The notes under the pieces: generated by a model | What the model was told of the DNA's origin: nothing | Databases searched by the model: none | Seen by the model: only the letters and a program-made list of their open reading frames with translations | Translations under genes and position numbers: made by a program | Assembly (NCBI GenBank): GCA_027605045.1 | Contig: JAQFWX010000024.1 | Span: forward strand, 655,295-708,654 | Source: Phallus indusiatus | Lineage: Eukaryota; Basidiomycota; Agaricomycetes; Phallales; Phallaceae | Length of the DNA: 53,360 nt | Direction: 5' to 3' | Part shown: piece by piece, positions 47,085 to 53,360 of the stretch | Layout of the letters: each line of letters opens with the position of its first letter | Position numbering within the stretch: position 1 is the stretch's first letter

Positions 47085-47470
47085 GGACCCTCCGGTATTG
47101 CAAGCGGAGAGTCTCCGCTTAAGTGGGCTGATCTATTCAGTTCTGTCCCTGGCCCATTCAGTACCAGCGTTCATCATTTTGATTGCTCCGGTCTATCGAA
47201 ATTTGATCGCTCGGGTGACTCTACCTCTCCGGTTAGTATATTTAATGTATTTGTAGTAGTCTCTCCGCTTAACAGGCTCTCCGCTTAGCATTTGATCAAG
47301 GAGAGTCTCTCCGGTAAGCACTCTCTACTCTCCGCTTGGGATACCTCCCCGCTTAACTGCCCTCTCCGCTTAACTACCCTCTCCGCTTAGTGAGAGTCTC
47401 CGTGGTGAGTTGGAGTGCTCTCCGCTTAGAGTGCTTTCCGCTTAGCATCACTCTCCGCTTAGTGTTACTG
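47085..47470. repeat. cluster of ~12 CTCTCCGCTTA motifs
   Basis: The motif (t)ctccgctta and close variants occur about twelve times, all in the same orientation, at 47110, 47261, 47278, 47329, 47350, 47367, 47384, 47418, 47438, 47452 and so on, with irregular spacing of 15-60 bp. A 7-bp-arm hairpin taccgga/tccggta sits at 47083-47099. Looks like a transposon end with subterminal binding sites. Confidence 0.65.
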
Positions 47471-47579
47471 CACGTTCGTGTTCATTTTATTTTTGTATAT
47501 TTCAATGTATTTGTTTAAATAATATAATAACTTTTATTATGTTAGTTAATATACATATAGTAAATACTTGTAAAGCGGT

Positions 47580-48062
47580 ACGCTGAGAGCGTAATGGTAT
47601 ACTGGTAGTGGCAGCGTAATGGTACACTGGCAGCGTAACACTGCACCGACAGCATACTGGTACACTGACGGTGTAAGGGTACCCTGGCCGCGTAACATTG
47701 TACGGACAGCGTAACATTGCACGGACTGTATAACACTGCACTGACAGCATAACAGTATACTGGCAGTGTAACATTGCACAGACAGCGTAGCGTTGTACGG
47801 GCAGTGTAGCGTTGTACGGGCAGTGTAGCGTTGCGCGGGCAGTGTAGCGTTGCGCGGGCAGCGTAATGTTTACACGGGCAGCGTAACGTTGCACAGACAG
47901 CATAACGTTGCACGGACAGCGTAACGTTGTACGGGCAGCATAACGTTGCATGGGCAGCGTAGCGTTGAACGGACAGCGTAGCGTCAACATAACAGTATAC
48001 CGTCAATATAACGGTACACCGTCATAATAACAGTGTACCGTCATAACAACGGTATACCGTTA
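47580..48062. repeat. 19-bp minisatellite (~22 units plus related tail)
   Basis: Head-to-tail 19-bp units of consensus cagcgtaacgttgcacggg with variation, from about 47585 to 47975, then 18-19 bp relatives (ataacggtacaccgtcat type) to about 48060. Because 19 is not a multiple of 3 and stops are rare, three long overlapping ORFs appear on the minus strand; they are not genes. Confidence 0.85.
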
Positions 48063-48140
48063 TATTAAAGAGAGTAAAAAAACACCTACATCCCCGAAGG
48101 GAGCATCAACGGTCGTTCTTAATCGACTGGACGCAAAGAA

Positions 48141-48370
48141 TTAATCATGACATAAGTCATGTGGTGATAATCCCGGCAAAGGCCACGTAGCCCTCAAACC
48201 AAGATGTTGTCCGATGACAACGAGCGGGACGGTGCACTTCAAGATCTTCAGAGCGGCGGCCTGATGAACGGCAACGGGACGTTGCGCTGATGATGAAGTT
48301 GTGCACCGGTCCGCAGGCTGCCAAAAGACGAGGGGAAATGTCCCCAGCTCCAGAGAGCATGACATACCTA
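48141..48370 (-). other. possible exon or remnant
   Basis: About 70 codons open in two frames on the minus strand (one contains SLELGTFPLVFWQPADRC). GC-rich compared with surroundings and followed by an A-rich run. No homologue recognised. Confidence 0.25.
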
Positions 48371-48673
48371 GGAAGATGACAGGAAATCAGAAAAAAAAAC
48401 GGAAAAAAGAACGAAAAACCGGAACGCTACTCACCTGGATGACACTGATCCAAACCTTGCCTTTATCTGACCCATCCGGCACAGAAAACCCTCCAAAACG
48501 CTGTAGAATAGGTGGATGGAATGGAGGAGAGGTAGAATAAATGAAAAAAAGCGAAAATATGAGGGAGATTTGGGTGGATGGGGAAGGGGAGGATGGTGGG
48601 GGAAGGCAGAGTGGTGAGAGAGTTGAATTCGAACTCAGCTAGCTGTACAACACAGGAAAGATTGCGCGCGCAC

Positions 48674-48698
48674 GGGCGCTTATCAGATAAGCGCCCGA
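48674..48698. repeat. perfect 11-bp hairpin
   Basis: cgggcgcttat, 3-nt loop cag, ataagcgcccg. Sits in a short CG-rich island (gcgcgcgcac upstream). Typical of a transposon end or subterminal structure. Confidence 0.7.
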
Positions 48699-48779
48699 CG
48701 TATAACGCCGTTGATAGAGATTTAAAAAATATTTACTACGTTTTTTTTCTTTTTCAATTTGGTGAAGAATTCAGGTCTG

Positions 48780-48838
48780 TAGAGCCAAAACTACAGTGAA
48801 TTTTCGAGGCATTTGTGCAAATTTTTTGTTTTGGCTCT
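48780..48838. repeat. 11-bp inverted repeat
   Basis: agagccaaaac and gttttggctct separated by ~37 bp. Possible terminal or stem structure; function unknown. Confidence 0.55.
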
Positions 48839-49199
48839 AGAGACCCGAAAACTCGGCCAAATCAAAAACCGAAAAAGATGGGTTCGCTATTTTTAGAATG
48901 TCTACAAATAACCTTATGGGTGCTTGTTGCCTCGGGGAACTCGGGGAACTTCCTGTGGGTGAGTGTCAGTACAGTGAGTTTGTGCAATATTGTTTTTACT
49001 CTAGAATGCTCAGTTCTTAACGGAATTACAAGAAAAAAAACATGGGTAGAATGGATTTTTTTTCTCTATTTTTTGACCCCGCATATACCTATGTCAGGGA
49101 ATTTTTGGAACATGTTTTATTTAAGTGAATGGATGTAGCTTAGGTATATAACACTCGGAAACGAGCGTTTGCATAATAAACTAGTGAGACATGCTTAAT

Positions 49200-50620
49200 A
49201 AGAATTGTAGAGAAAAAAAATTGATTTAGTACGTCTTGTTTTAGAACTTTATTCCGAGAAGAATTGGGCTCTGTAGAATGATATTGGTATTTACATGCTA
49301 CTTTGAGGAGAGACTGATTTGGAGGAGATAGTACTTTGTACTGTGAGAACTGTTGTAGAAATATAGTATAAAAATTTGTAGTGTTATTTGTTATATCTAT
49401 TAGTTATTTTTAATAATTTTAGGGCAGGGAAAATAAGGGTAATTTTGATGGATGCTTTAAGTGCAGTTTGAATGACACTGTATGAATTTATGCTATACCG
49501 CGTCTTCTAGCTGATTAGGGGCTGATGAAGATTTAGTACTGTTTGTAGATAAAATAAATTGATTTAGTACGTTTTTTTCTGGTACAATTTGAAGGAGAAA
49601 TGAGCTGTGTAGAACTGTTTTACGCAAACTTTGGTTATTTCTGATTTTGAATGAAAGGCTGGTAATAGGGAGATTTGACTGATCAGATATTAATGTACTT
49701 TTAATAGGAATTGTAGAGAGAATTATTTTATTTAGTACGATTTTTGTTTGGAGAAGATTGAAAGAAAATTGAGGTGGATAAAACTGTTTTACGCAAACTT
49801 GTATTTCGGTCTTGTAATATATTTCGCTCGATCTCATACTTAGGGAGTTTTTTCTGACCGGAAATATTTGCAATCCTGTAGATATAAATAAACGATCTAG
49901 TATGTTTTTTTGGTACAATTTGAAGCAGAATCGATCTCTGTATATCTGTGGCACTCTGACTTGAGTTATTCTCAATTTTGAATTCCACTATTCTAATAAC
50001 GAGATTGAACCAATGAAACGGTTACATACTCTTAATATAGTTTGTGAGGAATATTAAATGATGGAGTACGTTTTTTTTTAAAGGAGCTTGAAGGAGAATT
50101 GAGCTGTGTAGATCTATTTTACGCAAAGTTTAGTTATTTCAATTGTGTATGAAACGGTGGTAATGGGAAGATATGACTGATCAGATATTCAGGTACTCCT
50201 AATATGGATTGTGAAGAAAATTATTTTATTCAATACGTGTTTTGTTTGGAGAAATCTGAAGGAGAATTGAGGTGGATAGAACTGTTTTACGCAAACTTTA
50301 GTTATTTCCAATTGTATATGAAATGCTAGTAATAGGAAGATTTGACTGATCAGATATTCACGTAGTTCTAATACGGTTTGTGGAGAAATTTGAAGGAGAA
50401 TTGAGCTGTGTAGGACCATTTTACGCAAAGTTTAGTTATTTCTGATTTTGTATGAAAGGTTGGGTTTAGGGAGATTTGACTGATCAGATATTCACGTACG
50501 TCTAATATGATTTGTAGAGAGAATTATTTGATTTAGTACGTTTTTTATTTGGAGAAGCTTGAAAGAGAATTGAGCTGGTTAGATCTGTTTTACGCAAACT
50601 CTGAGTAGAAATATTTGCAA
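49200..50620. repeat. subtelomeric ~169-bp satellite array
   Basis: Degenerate tandem units. Anchors: ttttacgcaaa at about 49618, 49787, 50117, 50285, 50420 and 50589; gatcagatatt at 49681, 50179, 50348 and 50482. Spacing is 169 bp, with one ~134-bp deleted unit. A unit holds a poly(T) run (tagtacgtttttt), aaggagaattgag and ttacgcaaactttagttatt. Short minus-strand ORFs through it are incidental. Confidence 0.85.
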
Positions 50621-50639
50621 TCTTTTGTTAACGGTGAGT

Positions 50640-51144
50640 TTTGAAGTAACTCGAGTCGGGGGTTACGGGTAAGTATATGCTATGTGATAAATGAATGTGA
50701 GCTGGACATAACTTGAATTTCAATGCGGACTCTAAATATATATTATTGCTACGAGTTCCGAGTCTTGGATTTGGTAATTTTTAACTTGTATTACGGGTAA
50801 GTATATGCACGATGGATGTATAAGGTGGGACTCTTGAAATATTTACTTCTGGATTGAATAACTGGAACTGGAACTTGTATTTTGATTTCAGTCTTCTGTT
50901 ATGGGTGTGATGGGACTCTAGCTTGAATCCTGTTTTATTCTAATGTTCTGATTTTACCGCTCCCGTAGAAGGTGTTGATTGTATGGATTTTAACTTATAA
51001 GTGACTCTCCAGTGAGGCACTAACTGGTATTGGGGCATTTTTTGTTACGGGTGAGTATATGCTATGTGATAAGTGATTTGGTATTGTTTGGCTGGTTGTG
51101 GTAAAGCTGGGACTGGTGCTTGAGCTTGTGCAACAACCGGTGAT
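50640..51144. repeat. spacer with a dispersed tacgggtRagtatatgc motif
   Basis: The motif tacgggtaagtatatgc appears near 50666 and 50792 and as tacgggtgagtatatgc near 51045, two of them followed by tatgtgataa. The rest is T/G-rich and non-coding. Confidence 0.6.
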
Positions 51145-51539
51145 TGTTAGGGCACGATCGTTCAGCGATTAGACTTAAGGATCAGACTGCTACTATAACC
51201 CAGTAACCCAGTCTATAATAGCACAAGGAACTACTCATGCGCGCACAGTTGTATATATACATGATTACGCTATCTCTAACCAATAGCTATCAGGTGCATT
51301 ATCTACCAATAGGAAGGACGGTAGCCGAGGACAATACGGATGACGTAGAGAAAGAGGGAGATAGGGCAGAATGGAGCGAACGGAGAAACGGGGAGAGTTC
51401 GGAAGAATACGCGAGGATAAATACGGACCGGTATACCGGGTACCGTATGACCGACGTAGAGCGCGTAGGCATCTAAGTAGGTTATACTATACTACGCTAA
51501 TATACTAGAGTGACCGTAGACCAGAGACGTACCCTGACA
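51145..51539. mobile_element. solo LTR (395 bp) with 5-bp target duplication
   Basis: Starts TGTTAGGG and ends CCCTGACA, imperfect inverted ends of TG...CA form. Directly flanked by gtgat on both sides (51140-51144 and 51540-51544), a perfect 5-bp target-site duplication. More CpG-rich than its surroundings. No internal region, so it is left over from recombination between two LTRs. Gypsy- or Copia-type cannot be decided. Confidence 0.85.
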
Positions 51540-51544
51540 GTGAT

Positions 51545-51940
51545 GATGACATAGATTGTTCAGACTGTTTAATCTGAGAAGGTTGAGATGGAATAATGAG
51601 AGTCGAAACTGGTGGATGGACAAAGACATGACGAGTGGGATGGGAATGGTAATACTTGGGTACTTTTGGCAGTCCTTTTGGATTGACATTGAGCTGGTAT
51701 TTCTTTTTGACTTGTAAATATTTCAACTCTGATTCAAGTCTCGGTTTTGGTAAGGGACTTGTCTTGTTATGACTGGATATATGCACAAGATGGGAGTCTT
51801 GAATTCTGTTTTGGTAGCTTGTCTCGGGTTGTGTAAGCTATCTTGTATTTCAGACTGGGACTTGAAATTGAGTTGGTTGTGATTTCGGTCTTGTAATGCG
51901 AACTTTGTTTTGGAACTTTGTTTTGGAACTTCTAATGAAT
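51545..51940. other. subtelomeric spacer
   Basis: Non-coding sequence rich in ttgattttg/cttg motifs. Continues the T/G-rich spacer interrupted by the solo LTR. Confidence 0.4.
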
Positions 51941-51941
51941 A

Positions 51942-52225
51942 CTAGCTGATTAGGGGCTGATGAAGATTTAGTACTGTTTGTAGATAAAATAAATTTATTT
52001 AGTATGTTTTTTCTCTGGTACAATTTGAAGGAGAAATGAGCTCTCTAGAATTGTTTTACGCAAAGTTTAGTTATTTCTGATTTTGTATGAAAGGGTGTAA
52101 ATAGGGAGATTTGTCTAATAGGATTTGCAGAGAGAATTATTTTATTTAGTATGTTTTTTGTTTGGATAAGTTTGAAAGAGAATTGAGGTGGATAGAACTG
52201 TTTTACGCAAACTCTGACTTCTAGT
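51942..52225. repeat. second block of the ~169-bp satellite
   Basis: About 1.7 units. Its first ~150 bp (from ctagctgattaggggctgat) almost repeat 49506-49660, 2.44 kb away, including the same edge. ttttacgcaaa at about 52053 and 52200. Confidence 0.8.
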
Positions 52226-52660
52226 TCCTTGCTGGTTTTCACTTGACATGTTTTTACGTTTTGATTTACGGTTCTACAGTTCTAGTATTTCTGGACTTCT
52301 GGTTTTCCCTGTAGAAGGATGTGTAGGTCACTTGGGGATCTGAGACGGCATTCAGTATTTGATCGAGACAATGTTGTACTTGTAACAATTGTGGTTGTAT
52401 TTTAGTTCAAATCTGGAGTTTTGGTGACGGTCTGATGTGTTGGTGTTATATTTCAATCTGGATTTGGGGCTTGGTCTGATTGGGATCTTGAAAAGTTGAG
52501 AAGTTGAATCTGATATTTGAATCTGGTGTGATTGTAGAAGGGCAGTGGAGACGGTAATAGTTAGATGGATTTGATTGATGTGGAGGGTGTTAATCTGGAT
52601 GTTGATGTGGAGTTGTATTTTGATGCTGGACTGTATTTGGGTGGTTGAAATGGGATGATG
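52226..52660. other. subtelomeric T/G-rich DNA
   Basis: Strand-asymmetric (G and T on the plus strand), loosely repetitive (gttgatgtgga, ttgaatctg). No gene seen. Confidence 0.4.
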
Positions 52661-53110
52661 GTTGGAGTTTGGAATTGGTGGAGGATGAAAAGTGGATGTG
52701 AGTTTGGGGTGGAGGGTCAGAATGACAGTGTGAGTGGAATTGGTGGAAGGACAAAATTCTGGTGGGGGTTGAATTGGCAGAAGGTCAAAAGTTCAGTATG
52801 AGTGGAATTGGGGAAGGGACGAAAACCTGGTATGAGTTGAATTGGTGGAGGGATGAAGCTGGGGAAGGGACAAAAATGTGATGGGAGTGGAATTGGGGGA
52901 GGATTGAAAACCGGGTGCTAGTGGAATTGGGAGAGGGACAGAAACTGGGAGTGAGTGGAATTGGGGAAGGGATGAAACCCGGTGTGAGTGGAATTGGGGA
53001 GGATTGAAAACCAGGTGCTAGTGGAATTGGGGGAGGGACAGAAACCAGGTGTGAGTGGAAATTGGTGAGGGTCAAAACCCCGGTGTGAGTGGAATTGGTG
53101 GAGGGATGAA
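52661..53110. repeat. G-rich telomere-adjacent minisatellite
   Basis: Head-to-tail units of roughly 40-50 bp with core gagtggaattgggg(a)aggga and gaaaaccnggtg, purine-rich on the plus strand. Ends about 20 bp before the telomere. The minus-strand ORF through it (PIPLTPGF repeats) is a consequence of the repeat. Confidence 0.85.
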
Positions 53111-53129
53111 AAACCGCTAGGATAGTTTG

Positions 53130-53360
53130 TTAGGGTTTAGGGTTTAGGGTTTAGGGTTTAGGGTTTAGGGTTTAGGGTTTAGGGTTTAGGGTTTAGGGTT
53201 TAGGGTTTAGGGTTTAGGGTTTAGGGTTTAGGGTTTAGGGTTTAGGGTTTAGGGTTTAGGGTTTAGGGTTTAGGGTTTAGGGTTTAGGGTTTAGGGTTTA
53301 GGGTTTAGGGTTTAGGGTTTAGGGTTTAGGGTTTAGGGTTTAGGGTTTAGGGTTTAGGGT
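53130..53360 (+). repeat. telomere, (TTTAGGG)n, about 33 units
   Basis: Uninterrupted TTTAGGG heptamers to the end of the window (first unit TTAGGG). The G-rich strand runs 5'->3' outward, which is correct for a right chromosome end. The array was cut by the end of sequence, so true length is unknown. Confidence 0.97.

Noticed and set aside
47502..48006. Three overlapping 77-162 codon minus-strand ORFs
   Set aside because: They are all produced by the 19-bp minisatellite, which happens to lack stops; the protein is a shifting repeat without start context.
49493..49988. 160- and 86-codon ORFs on the minus strand of the satellite
   Set aside because: They follow the 169-bp repeat (CVKQFYPPQFSF recurs each unit) and have no splice or start support.
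52785..53075. 96-codon Pro-rich minus-strand ORF
   Set aside because: Translation of the G-rich minisatellite; no gene signals.

Overview
This is the right-hand end of a chromosome from a basidiomycete fungus, most likely an Agaricomycete. Three things point there. Almost every gene is cut into many short exons by 45-70 nt introns with GT-AG (twice GC-AG) borders. Several families are typical of mushrooms: a DUF6533 seven-helix protein, a fungal GPC1-type acyltransferase, a ComA-like protein, and P450 and MFS paralogues. Finally, the last ~230 bp are uninterrupted TTTAGGG repeats whose G-rich strand runs 5'->3' to the end of the window, as expected of a right telomere. No organism name can be given from sequence alone.

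Layout. 1-1111: 5' part of a minus-strand gene running off the left edge. 1717-4130: a complete 15-exon cytochrome P450. 4470-7019: a convergent P450 paralogue that is a pseudogene, with a 1-bp deletion, a 170-bp hairpin element inside the I-helix exon and a late stop. 8691-9785: a single-exon orphan protein. 10463-12627: an MFS transporter with one frameshift. 13.0-16.8 kb: two copies of a ~0.5 kb direct repeat bracketing two small unknown genes. 16902-18863: glycerophosphocholine acyltransferase. 20581-22691: an intact 13-exon MFS paralogue.

23.4-40.2 kb is the ordinary core-gene part: carnitine acetyltransferase (-), DUF6533 protein (+), thiol methyltransferase (-) divergent from prephenate dehydrogenase (+), an intron-containing tRNA-Thr(UGU) (-), a ComA-like phosphosulfolactate synthase homologue (+), a 66-aa secreted cysteine-containing protein (-) and a SET3-type PHD-SET regulator (-).

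Beyond ~40.2 kb genes become scarce and decayed and the window turns into subtelomere: degraded coding remnants (41-43.7 kb); a 1.43-kb block without a single CpG containing a retroelement LTR; a palindromic tandem region (45.6-45.9 kb); a 5'-truncated zinc-finger gene ending at a cluster of CTCCGCTTA motifs (46.3-47.5 kb); a 19-bp minisatellite (47.58-48.0 kb); hairpins; a ~169-bp satellite (49.2-50.6 kb, resuming at 51.94 kb) separated by a segment holding a solo LTR with perfect 5-bp target duplication (51145-51539); a G-rich minisatellite; and the telomere.

Functional links are limited. The P450s and MFS transporters are each present as an inverted intact/decayed pair and could be remnants of a duplicated detoxification or metabolite module; that is inference. 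The strongest candidates for something undescribed are the subtelomeric architecture with its plant-type heptamer telomere, the CpG-free block and the hairpin element that killed one P450. Exon borders were worked out by hand from splice sites, reading phase and comparison of paralogues; RNA data are needed to confirm them.
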